Source of the DNA: an uncultured Verrucomicrobiota bacterium
Lineage (GTDB): Bacteria; Verrucomicrobiota; Verrucomicrobiia; Chthoniobacterales; SZAS-18
Reading direction: 5' to 3'
Assembly (NCBI GenBank): GCA_937871685.1
Contig: CALMOL010000074.1
Span: forward strand, 1 to 11,510
DNA length: 11,510 nucleotides
Both the position numbers and the translations under genes were made by a program. The number at the start of each line of letters is the position of its first letter. Positions within the stretch are counted from its first letter, which is position 1. A model generated the notes under the pieces. That model did not search any database, was not told the origin of the DNA, and saw nothing but the letters and a program-made list of their open reading frames with translations. This document shows positions 1-7,200 of this stretch, one piece after another.

Positions 1-352
1 CCACGAGCGATAGGAATGCCGCCACCTGCTCGAACACGCGCCCGAGCTGCCGCTTCGAGCGCTCCAGGTCCGTCGCGTCCAGGCGCAGCTCCTCCACGCG
101 CGCCTTGTTCCCGCGCAGAATCGCGGCCGCGTCCTCCGGCCGGGGGAAGGAGAGATACGCCTTCCAGCGCGCCAGCGAGCCACGCTCCAGCAGCGCCGGG
201 TCCAGCTCCTCCGCCGGGACCAGCACCCGCGGGGCGAGCGCCGCGAACACCGCCGCCTCGCCCGGCACGCGCCGCAGCGTCCCCACGATGGGAATGTCGC
301 GACCGCCGATGCGGACCACGTCGCCCGGCTCCGCGCCGAACTGTAGCATCAT
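1..352 (-). CDS. ABC transporter permease (FtsX/MacB-like), part downstream of an internal stop; 3' end outside window
   Basis: This is the continuation, in the same frame, of the permease that begins at 790, after the amber codon at 353-355. It is open for all 117 codons to the window edge. It starts MMLQFGAEPGDVVRIGG and continues with GTLRRVPGEAAVFAALAPRV, then LVPAEELDPALL, and a helical stretch ending in VFEQVAAFLSLV, where the next membrane segment would begin. This matches the periplasmic (MacB_PCD-like) part of large FtsX-family permeases of the YbbP type, which accompany an ATPase in lipoprotein or small-molecule export. Two ATG codons directly follow the stop (350-352 and 347-349), so the piece could be translated by reinitiation. 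It has no signal or membrane anchor of its own in view. Whether it is made, read through, or dead cannot be told from this window. Confidence 0.6.
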   Translation of the reverse strand, partial: MMLQFGAEPGDVVRIGGRDIPIVGTLRRVPGEAAVFAALAPRVLVPAEELDPALLERGSLARWKAYLSFPRPEDAAAILRGNKARVEELRLDATDLERSKRQLGRVFEQVAAFLSLV

Positions 353-362
353 CTACTCTTCC
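347..362 (-). other. In-frame amber codon with adjacent ATG-ATG restart in the permease gene
   Basis: On the minus strand this reads GAAGAG-TAG-ATG-ATG, that is Glu-Glu-stop-Met-Met, between ...RGALVEE and MMLQFGAEPGD.... Related permeases usually have a residue such as Ser or Gly here. One base change from TCG (Ser) would give TAG. The purine-rich GGAAGAG just before the stop resembles a Shine-Dalgarno sequence with short spacing to the ATGs. It could be a real nonsense mutation, a termination-reinitiation site, or a sequencing error. Confidence 0.65.
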
Positions 363-790
363 ACCAGCGCGCCGCGGCCCGCCGCGAAGGCCGACACCGC
401 CTCCGGCGGCATCGTGTCCAGCCGCCCATGGAGCGGAAACCGCCCCGCGAAGGCCCGCACCTGCGCCAAGCGCGTGCCGCCGCTCTTCGGGAACAAGGCC
501 ATCGAGGAAAAGGCCGTCTCCCGCGTGGTCTCCGTCGCGCCCAGGCCGGCGAGGAACGCCTCGCCCTCCGGCGTCCACGCGCGGCGCGACTCGAGCACGA
601 GGTCCGCTCCCAGCAGCGTGCGCGCCTGCTGGTCCACCGCCCGCGCCAGCGAGCGCGAGAGCGACCCCACCGCCACGAGGCACGCCACCCCCAGCGTGAG
701 CGCCGCCCCGTAAAGCGCGAGCCGGCCGCGCGAGCGCCGCGAGTCGCGCCAGGCCAGCCGCAGGACGAAGGGAAGCGCAGGAAAATCCAC
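353..790 (-). CDS. ABC transporter permease (FtsX/MacB, YbbP-like), N-terminal part ending at an in-frame TAG
   Basis: This reading frame gives 145 residues before an amber codon. Residues 8-20 are a basic N-terminal segment (VLRLAWRDSRRSR) typical of YbbP-like permeases. Residues about 24-44 form the first transmembrane helix (LALYGAALTLGVACLVAVGSL). LLGADLVLESRR at 59-70 is the conserved motif at the start of the periplasmic domain. The expected protein is about 800 residues or more with several more helices, so 145 residues is far too short to work alone. The same frame continues past the stop with good family similarity, so this is one gene interrupted by a nonsense codon. The start is a GTG at 788-790, the first plausible start in a frame with no in-frame ATG nearby upstream. 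No ATPase partner gene is visible; if it exists it lies beyond the left edge. The gene is divergent from prc. Confidence 0.7.
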   Translation of the reverse strand: MDFPALPFVLRLAWRDSRRSRGRLALYGAALTLGVACLVAVGSLSRSLARAVDQQARTLLGADLVLESRRAWTPEGEAFLAGLGATETTRETAFSSMALFPKSGGTRLAQVRAFAGRFPLHGRLDTMPPEAVSAFAAGRGALVEE

Positions 791-1210
791 GCGCGCACCG
801 GACCGCCAGCCACCCGTGGTGCAACGCGCATCCCTGTCTTGGAGAGCAGGTCACCGAACCTTCTGGCGACGAGTTACCGCGGAAGAAACCACAGATTAAC
901 GCGGATTTAAGGAGATTAGGGGTGACCGATTCGGCCACTTTCATCCAAGTCGGAACCGTGGACGGCAACGACCTGCGACAGGCTGCTTCGGCCCGGTTTC
1001 CCCAAATCTCTTCAAATCTGCGTTAATCTGTGGCTTCTCCCCATCGCCAGGGCGGCCTTGGAGATGCACGCCCGATTCGGTGATCTGAGCCTTCCCGACT
1101 CGTGTGGATCTGCGGCTGGCCCGCCGCGATTGCCATCCGTCATTCTGACGGTGGAAAAGCTTTGTGGCCCGGAAAGGGGCAGTCTATTGGTGGCCCGTTT
1201 GTCACCCTTC
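791..1210. other. Divergent intergenic region between the permease gene and prc
   Basis: This 420 bp stretch separates two divergent genes, so it should hold promoters for both. It contains an AT-rich inverted repeat (889-922 with 1000-1033). I could not identify a convincing -35/-10 pair. The reading frame of prc stays open upstream to an ATG at 1058, but the 51 codons before 1211 have no export-signal or domain character, so I treat 1058-1210 as non-coding or at most as an alternative N-terminal extension. A purine-rich GGAAAGGGG at 1171-1179 lies 7-10 bases before in-frame TTG (1187) and GTG (1190) codons, so prc may start slightly upstream of 1211. No RNA gene is seen. Confidence 0.5.
889..1033. 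repeat. Imperfect inverted repeat pair, CCACAGATTAACGC type
   Basis: The left arm (889-922) and the reverse complement of the right arm (1000-1033) match at 30 of 34 positions by hand alignment. Both begin with the identical 14-mer CCACAGATTAACGC. The 77 bp spacer between them is GC-rich like the rest of the window, while the arms are clearly more AT-rich. The element resembles short interspersed repeats that I recall from verrucomicrobial intergenic regions; this is from memory and not searched. The arms could pair in single-stranded DNA or RNA. No transposase, target duplication or coding capacity is visible. Confidence 0.7.
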
Positions 1211-3427
1211 ATGAGCCTTTTCCATGTGCGGTCCCTCTTGTGCGGCGCGGCCCTGGCCTTCGCCACCATCCTTCCGGCCGCACCTGCGCGCGCCGAGGCC
1301 GATCCCGGCCAGATCGCCATCGCCGTGGGCAAGCTCCTCGAGCAGGGCCACTACACCCGCCGGCCGCTGGACGACTCCGTTTCCCAGCAGGTGCTCAAGG
1401 CTTATCTGGAGTCGCTCGATTACAACCACCTCTTCTTTACCCAGAAGGACGTGGCTGACTTCGAGCGCAAGTATTCCACCGTCCTCGACGACGAGATCCT
1501 GCTCGGCAACCTCCAGCCGGCCTACGCGATCTACGACCTCTACAAGAAGCGCGTCGAGGACCGCGTGGCCAAGGTGAAGGACCTGCTCAAGAAGCAGAAG
1601 TGGGACTTCACGTCCGACCGCACCACGGACCTGAACCGCTCCAAGATGCCCTGGCCCAAGGACGAGGCCGATGCGGACCAGCTTTGGGCATCCCGCATCG
1701 AGGGCGAGATGCTCGCCGAGACCGTCGCCGAGAGCCAGACCGACAAGCCGCTCGATGTCATCAACCGGCGCTACGACCGCCTCCTGCGCTCCCTGCGCGA
1801 GCAGACGCGCGACGACGTGATGAACTTCTTCCTCAACGCGCTCGCGCTGACCTACGACCCGCATTCAGAATACCTCTCGCCGACCGCCACCGAGGCCTTC
1901 AACATCAACATGCGCCTGTCGCTCGTGGGCATCGGCGCGCTGCTTCGCTCCGAGGACGGCTACGCGAAGATTTCCGAGCTGGTGCCCGGCGGCCCCGCCG
2001 CCATGGAAGGCACGCTCAAGGTCAATGACCGCATCCTTTCCGTCTCCCAGGGCCGGGACGGCAAGCCCGTCGAGACCATGGACATGCGCCTGGACAAGGT
2101 CGTCGAAATGATCCGCGGCAAGAAGGGCACCGTGGTCCGCCTCACCGTGATCCCGGCCGACGCCGGCTCCGGCGGCAAGCGCAAGGTCATCGACATCACG
2201 CGCGACGAGGTCAAGCTCACCGAGCAGCAAGCCAAGGCCGAGATCATCGAGGTGAAGATGCCTGATTCCGGCGAGATCCAGCGCCTGGGCTTCCTCACGC
2301 TGCCCTCCTTCTACGCGGACATGGAGCGCTCGCGCAACGCGCGCAACGCCAAGAGCACCACCCGCGACGTGCAGGCCCTCATCGGCCGCCTTCAAAAGGA
2401 AGGCATCGCCGGCCTCGTCATCGACCTGCGCCGCAATGGCGGCGGCTCGCTGGAGGAAGCCATCAACCTCACCGGCCTCTTCATCAAGAAAGGCCCCGTG
2501 GTGCAGTCCAAGGATGCCAACAAGCAGGTCAACGTGATGTCTGACCGCGATCCCAGCATCTTCTACTCCGGTCCGCTGGTGGTGCTCACCTCGCACCTGT
2601 CCGCCTCCGCCTCCGAGATCTTCGCTGGCGCGCTCCAGGACTACAACCGCGCCGTGATCGTGGGCGACCGTGCCACCTTCGGCAAGGGCACCGTGCAAAC
2701 GATGCTCGAGGTCGGCCGCTTCATGAACCCTTTCGGCTTCAAGCAGGCCGATGCCGGCTCGCTCAAGCTCACCATCCAGAAGTTCTACCGCGTGAGCGGC
2801 GCGTCCACCCAACTCCGCGGCGTGGAAAGCGACGTGGTGCTGCCCTCGCCCTACGCCGCGCTCGACCTGGGAGAGTCCGCGCTCAAGGGCCCGCTGCCCT
2901 ACGACGAGGTGCGCCCGGCGGACTACGAGAAGTTTTCCCCGCGCCCCTTCGAGCTTGCCTCGCTTCGCTCCAAGTCGGCGACGCGCGTGGCGGCCGACCT
3001 GGAGTTCCGCTTCATGCAGGACGACCTGACGCGCACCAAGGAGCGCATCGCGGCCAACCGCGTGTCGCTCAACAAGGACGTCCGCACCGCCGAGACGGCC
3101 GCCGACAAGGCGCGCACCGAGGAGCGCAAGGCCCAGCGCCTCGCCGCCAAGCGTCCCGACCCCGTGATGCTCGCCCTGCCCCTGGAGGACGTCGAGAAGC
3201 CCGAGCTCAAGCGCGTCAAGATCGAGTCGCCCGACGCGAAGAAAAAGGACAAGCCTTCCGCCCAGCGGGACGGCGACGGCGGCGAGGACGAGGACGCCGA
3301 CTCCTCCCTGAGCGCCTCCTCCGACAAGGCGCAGAAATACGACCCGGTGAAGTTCGAGAGCCTCGCCATCCTGGGCGACCTCATCGAGCAGCTCCGCCGC
3401 CCCGCCATCGCCAAGGCCCGGGAGTAG
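1211..3427 (+). CDS. prc: Tail-specific C-terminal processing protease (Prc/Tsp, peptidase S41A)
   Basis: This is a periplasmic serine protease of the Ser-Lys dyad type that degrades or trims proteins from non-polar C-termini, acting in envelope protein quality control and wall-enzyme turnover. From ATG 1211 it has 738 residues, slightly long for Prc. Residues 1-28 are a signal peptide ending in APARA. An N-terminal helical domain (about 35-215) carries YLESLDYNHLFF and ends at DPHSEYLSP (216-224). A PDZ domain covers about 235-315. The S41 domain (about 355-545) has IDLRRNGGGS (404-413), SASASE with the likely nucleophile Ser near 466, and FGKGTVQ with the general-base Lys near 492 and Gln near 496. 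A DUF3340-like C-terminal domain follows from about 550, with a Lys-rich then Asp/Glu-rich linker at about 665-700. All catalytic positions are present. The start is uncertain: GTG 1190 or TTG 1187 have a better ribosome-binding site, and the frame is open to ATG 1058. It is followed by ribE on the same strand after 105 bp. Confidence 0.93.
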   Translation: MSLFHVRSLLCGAALAFATILPAAPARAEADPGQIAIAVGKLLEQGHYTRRPLDDSVSQQVLKAYLESLDYNHLFFTQKDVADFERKYSTVLDDEILLGNLQPAYAIYDLYKKRVEDRVAKVKDLLKKQKWDFTSDRTTDLNRSKMPWPKDEADADQLWASRIEGEMLAETVAESQTDKPLDVINRRYDRLLRSLREQTRDDVMNFFLNALALTYDPHSEYLSPTATEAFNINMRLSLVGIGALLRSEDGYAKISELVPGGPAAMEGTLKVNDRILSVSQGRDGKPVETMDMRLDKVVEMIRGKKGTVVRLTVIPADAGSGGKRKVIDITRDEVKLTEQQAKAEIIEVKMPDSGEIQRLGFLTLPSFYADMERSRNARNAKSTTRDVQALIGRLQKEGIAGLVIDLRRNGGGSLEEAINLTGLFIKKGPVVQSKDANKQVNVMSDRDPSIFYSGPLVVLTSHLSASASEIFAGALQDYNRAVIVGDRATFGKGTVQTMLEVGRFMNPFGFKQADAGSLKLTIQKFYRVSGASTQLRGVESDVVLPSPYAALDLGESALKGPLPYDEVRPADYEKFSPRPFELASLRSKSATRVAADLEFRFMQDDLTRTKERIAANRVSLNKDVRTAETAADKARTEERKAQRLAAKRPDPVMLALPLEDVEKPELKRVKIESPDAKKKDKPSAQRDGDGGEDEDADSSLSASSDKAQKYDPVKFESLAILGDLIEQLRRPAIAKARE

Positions 3428-3430
3428 CAA

Positions 3431-3534
3431 ATTGTCGATTTCCAATTTCCGATTGCCGATTGGCTGTCGCGCATTGGCCGACCTCCGCTTGTAGCCTGCG
3501 TTCAATTGGCAATCGGCAATCGAAAATCGGCAAT
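3431..3534. repeat. AT-rich inverted repeat filling the prc-ribE gap, CGATTGCCGATT type
   Basis: The left arm (3431-3462) and the reverse complement of the right arm (3503-3534) match at 27 of 32 positions by hand alignment, around a 40 bp spacer. Each arm is built from degenerate copies of a short unit like GATTGCC. The left arm begins 3 bases after the prc stop, and the right arm ends inside the ribE start codon, so the element occupies essentially the whole gap. In a prc-ribE transcript it would fold into a long stem-loop reaching the ribE start. It has no T-run typical of an intrinsic terminator. Its sequence differs from the repeat at 889-1033, so the window holds two repeat families. 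Confidence 0.72.
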
Positions 3535-4153
3535 GTTTACCGGACTCGTCGAGGAGACCGCCCGCGTTACCTGGCTGAGGCGCTCCTCGGACCGGGGCAT
3601 CCAGCTCCAGGTCACGGCGGAGCGCGTCGCGCGCGGCATCCACACCGGCGACTCGGTGGCGGTCAATGGCTGCTGCCTCACCGTGTCGGCGCATCGCAGC
3701 GAGCTGCTGACCTTCGACCTGCTACAGGAAACCCTCGACCGCACCAACCTTGGCCGCCTGCGCCCCGACTCCGTGGTGAACCTGGAGCGCGCCCTGCGCG
3801 CCGACGGTCGCCTGGGCGGTCATTTCGTGCAGGGCCACATCGACTGTGCCGCGAAGGTGCGCGCGTGGGAGCCGCAAGGCGATGACCACCGGCTGGAAGT
3901 GGAGGTGCCAGCGGAGTTTTCTCGCTACGTGGCCTTCAAGGGCAGCATCGCCGTGAATGGCGTGAGCCTCACCGTGGCCGACGCGGCGGCTGATTTCTTC
4001 ACCGCGTGGATCATCCCGCACACGCGCAAGTCCACGAATCTGCGCACCCTCCAGAAGGGCGATCTGGTGAACCTGGAGTTCGACCTGCTGGCCAAATACG
4101 TCGAGCGCATGATGCATCGCGGGTCGGAAGCTGATGGCCCCGCGAAGGGTTAA
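3533..4153 (+). CDS. ribE: Riboflavin synthase, alpha subunit
   Basis: This cytoplasmic enzyme converts two molecules of 6,7-dimethyl-8-ribityllumazine into riboflavin and 5-amino-6-ribitylaminouracil, the last step of riboflavin synthesis. The protein has 206 residues, normal for the family, and two lumazine-binding repeats. The first opens with MFTGLVEE and holds SVAVNGCCLTV (41-51). The second holds GGHFVQGHID (95-104), GSIAVNGVSLTV (137-148), IIPHT (160-164) and the closing LAKYVERM (186-193). Ser41, Cys48 and His102 fall at the same numbers as the functionally important residues of the E. coli enzyme. The start is set by the canonical MFTG at ATG 3533; an upstream in-frame TTG at 3506 would add repeat-encoded residues and is unlikely. 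No Shine-Dalgarno sequence precedes the ATG, because the inverted repeat runs right into it. No other rib genes and no FMN riboswitch are visible nearby. It converges on the LamG gene. Confidence 0.96.
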   Translation: MFTGLVEETARVTWLRRSSDRGIQLQVTAERVARGIHTGDSVAVNGCCLTVSAHRSELLTFDLLQETLDRTNLGRLRPDSVVNLERALRADGRLGGHFVQGHIDCAAKVRAWEPQGDDHRLEVEVPAEFSRYVAFKGSIAVNGVSLTVADAAADFFTAWIIPHTRKSTNLRTLQKGDLVNLEFDLLAKYVERMMHRGSEADGPAKG

Positions 4154-4221
4154 CTTCCAAGGTGGACGGCGCTTTTGGCCCAGGTTTGGTAAAAACGGCG
4201 AACCGCGCCGCGCCGCGCTCT
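4154..4221. other. Short convergent gap between ribE and the LamG gene
   Basis: Transcripts from both sides must end here or run into each other. I looked for a hairpin followed by a T-run on either strand and found none that is convincing. Only weak pairing between GGTTT-like and AAACC-like pieces is present. Confidence 0.4.
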
Positions 4222-7200
4222 TCAGCGGACTGCTCGCACGCGCAGGAAGCTCTGTCCGAAGCCGGCCGATGTTTCGGCGTAGGGATCAATCACGGTGACG
4301 ATGCGCGGCGCGCTGCCGGCCACCTCGCCGGTGACCGTGGCGATGCCGGTGAAGGGCAGGCCGTTCACGCTCGTGGCGATGGGCACCCAATCCATGAGGT
4401 CGCCGGAGCTTTCCACGACGATGGTCAGGTCGGTCTTGGCGGGGTCGCGCAGGAAGGAAATCCGGCCCTGCACGCTGCCGTCGGGATTCCGAAGGATGCT
4501 CACGGCCGGCGCCAGGCTGAACCGGGCCGGATCGGTGCCCAGCGCGTATTCCAGCACGTTGGCGAGGCCGTCGCCGTCGAGGTCCTCGTTGTCGCCGAGG
4601 CCGGGCAGGGCCTTGCCGGCGAGGTCGGCGGCGTAGATGGAGGCGATCTCCGCGTCGGTCAGCGCGTGGTCGTAGATCGCGGCCTCGTCGATCCTCCCGT
4701 TGAGGAAGTAGGCCGGCGACTCGTTCTCGATGTCTGCGCCGAGGAGCACAGGGTGGTTGTCGTGGGAGAGCGCGCCGGTCGCCGTGCCGGTCCGCATCTG
4801 GACGCCATCGAGGTAGAGGGCGAGCTGGGAAGCCACTGCGTCGTAGGTGAGCGCCAAGTGATACCAGCGCCCCGGCTGGGGCGACCACGGGCAGGAGAGG
4901 CTGGCTCCGCCGTTTGCCGTGGTGATCCCCGCGCAGAGGCTGCCCTGCAGGTAGTAGAGCGTCCAGGTGTCGAGTTGTCCCGTGCCCACGGTCTTGGCGA
5001 CGATGGAGGAGAGGGAGCCCGGGTTCGGGGTGGTCACCCAAGCTTCCACCGTGACGGAAGCGGTTCGCAGCGAGGGCGCGTCCGGGATTTGGACGTAGTC
5101 GGTGCTGCCGTTCAGCGAGAAGGCCGCGCCGACCTTGCCCGCGCCGTAGCCGGCCGAGCCGACGAGCGCGCCGTGGTTGCCGCCGATGGCGTCGAGGGCG
5201 TTAGATTCCGCGCGATACCATGAGACCAAGCCCGGCGGCCGATTGGCGGGCACGTAAACGCGCACCGAGGCGACCTGGTCCTGCCACATGCCGTTGGCGT
5301 CCGTGGCGCGCACGGTGAAGGCGAAGGCGCCGCGCGTGGCGGGGGTTCCGCTCAGGGTGCCGTTCGCCGCGAGGACGAGGCCGGGGGGCAGCGCGCCCGA
5401 GACGAGCGAGTAGGTCACGGGCGCCGCGCCGGTCGCGAAGGAAAAGCTGCCCGCGAACGCGCGGCCGGCCGCCGCATTCCCGAGGTCCACCGAGAAGGGG
5501 CCGGCGGGCGCCTTGCCCCCCGCGCCGGCGGCGGCGAGCGCCGCGATTTCCCGCGCGCTGAGGGCGCGGCCGTAGAGCGTGACCTCGTCCACCCGGCCTT
5601 GGCAGAAATCCGTGGGCGCGCCCGAGCTCCAGTCCGCGCCGATGGTGAACGGCACGGAGGGGGAATAGACGAGCGATCCCAGGCCGACCTGATAGTTCAC
5701 GGCGACGCCGTTGACGTAGAGCACCGTGGTCGAGCCGTCGAAGGTGAAGGCAAGGTGCGTCCACTGGTTGAGCGGAAGCACGCTGGGGCCAGTCAGCGAG
5801 TTGCCCGAGTTGTTCGTGTGGCAGGAATAGAACTGCGCGTAGCCGTTCAGGATGCCCAGCCACCAAGTGTCCTCGCTGCCCGTGGACGATCCCTTGGCCA
5901 GGATGCTCTGGTAGCCGCCATAGCCGACGGGATAAACCCACGCCTCGCCCGACACCTGCGCGGGCCGCAGCTCCGCCGTGTCCGGCACGCGGATATGCAG
6001 CGCGCCGTCAAAGGGGAATGCGCGGCCGACCTTCCCCGCCGCGTCCGTGCCAGGCACCGCGACGCCGTTGCGATAGAAGGTGCCGTCCCGCCCGGCGACC
6101 TGATCGCGCGCCAGGCCGCTGCCATCCGGCTCGGCCCGCCACCAGCCGATCATTCCGAGGGGCGGCGCGACGCGTGCCCCCACGCTGAGGGCAAACGCCT
6201 GCTGGTTGAAGCGCCCCGCCGCGTCGCGCACGACCACGGTGAACTGATACTCGCCCGGCACCGTCGGCACGCCGCCCAGGGCGCCGCTTTCGCCGAGGGA
6301 GAGGCCGGGCGGCAGGGCGGCCGGCGCTGCGCTGAAGGAGAACGGCGCGGTGCCGATCATCGCGGCGAAGCTGTTCGCGTAGGCGTCCCCGGCCACCGCG
6401 TCGGGCAGGCGGGCGGGCGTGGTGAAATACGGTTGCGCCACGCTCTTGCCCACGCGGCCCGCGGCGACCACCGCGGCGATCTCGGCGTCGCCCAGCACGC
6501 GCCCGTAGAGCGAGACCTCGTCCACGAGGCCGGCAAAGCGGTTGGTGCTCGCGCCCGCGTCCCAGTCCGAGCCGATGGTCACCGGGACGGTCGCCGGGTC
6601 ATAGACCACCGCCCCGAGGAAGCTTGCCTGGGCGCCGCCGAGCAGGCCGTTGACGTAGAGCCGCTTGGTGTAGCCAAACGAATTGGTGTCCACCACGACC
6701 GCCAAGTGCGTCCACTGGTTGAGCGGGACGGGGTAGGGGTTATTGACAGATTGCAGACCATTGTAGATTCCGTTGTAGCCAACGTGCGAGGAATAGAACA
6801 CCGCGTAGCCGTTCGTCAGGCAAAGGCTCCAGGCTTCTCCCGCGCCGGTGGACGAGCCGCGGGCGATGATCGTCTGCTGGCTTCCGTCCTGCACCGTGGG
6901 ATACACCCACGCCTCGACGGTGAAGGTGCTCGGCCGCAGGTCCGGCGCGTCCGGCACGCGGACGTGGACGGTGCCGTCGAAGGAAAACGCGCCGCCCACG
7001 AGGCCGGCCGCGGTCACGGTGGAGCTGACCGCGGTCGTTCCCGAATAGAACGCGCCATTGTGCCCGCCGATCAGGTCGCTCGCGTCCGTCTCGCCGCGCC
7101 ACCACGCGAGGAGTCCCGGCGGCGCAGGCGTGTAGCCAAAGGTCGCCGTCACGCTCTTGTTCGCCGTCAGCGTGAGCGTGACCGTGGTGGCCGTCGTGGT

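Noticed and set aside
16..910. Several plus-strand frames of 160-227 codons opposite the permease
   Set aside because: They are Pro/Arg/Ala-rich with no domain. The minus-strand permease frame has clear family motifs on both sides of its stop codon.
889..1033. CRISPR-like repeat pair
   Set aside because: There are only two units, in inverted and not direct orientation, with no cas gene nearby.
3506..3532. Upstream TTG start for riboflavin synthase adding nine residues
   Set aside because: The extra residues are encoded by the inverted repeat. The family begins with MFTG, which coincides with the ATG at 3533.
3428..3534. Possible intrinsic terminator or FMN riboswitch between prc and ribE
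   Set aside because: There is no T-run after the stem and no conserved RFN-element motifs. The structure is explained by the inverted repeat.
1865..3694. A 609-codon open frame on the minus strand opposite prc
   Set aside because: It lies antisense to a well-supported protease gene. Its translation is rich in His, Gly, Leu, Val and Ala with no domain, which is typical of the complementary frame of a GC-rich gene.
4162..5223. A 353-codon open frame on the plus strand opposite the LamG gene
   Set aside because: It is antisense to the LamG coding sequence, has no recognisable domain, and its composition is that of a shadow frame in GC-rich DNA.
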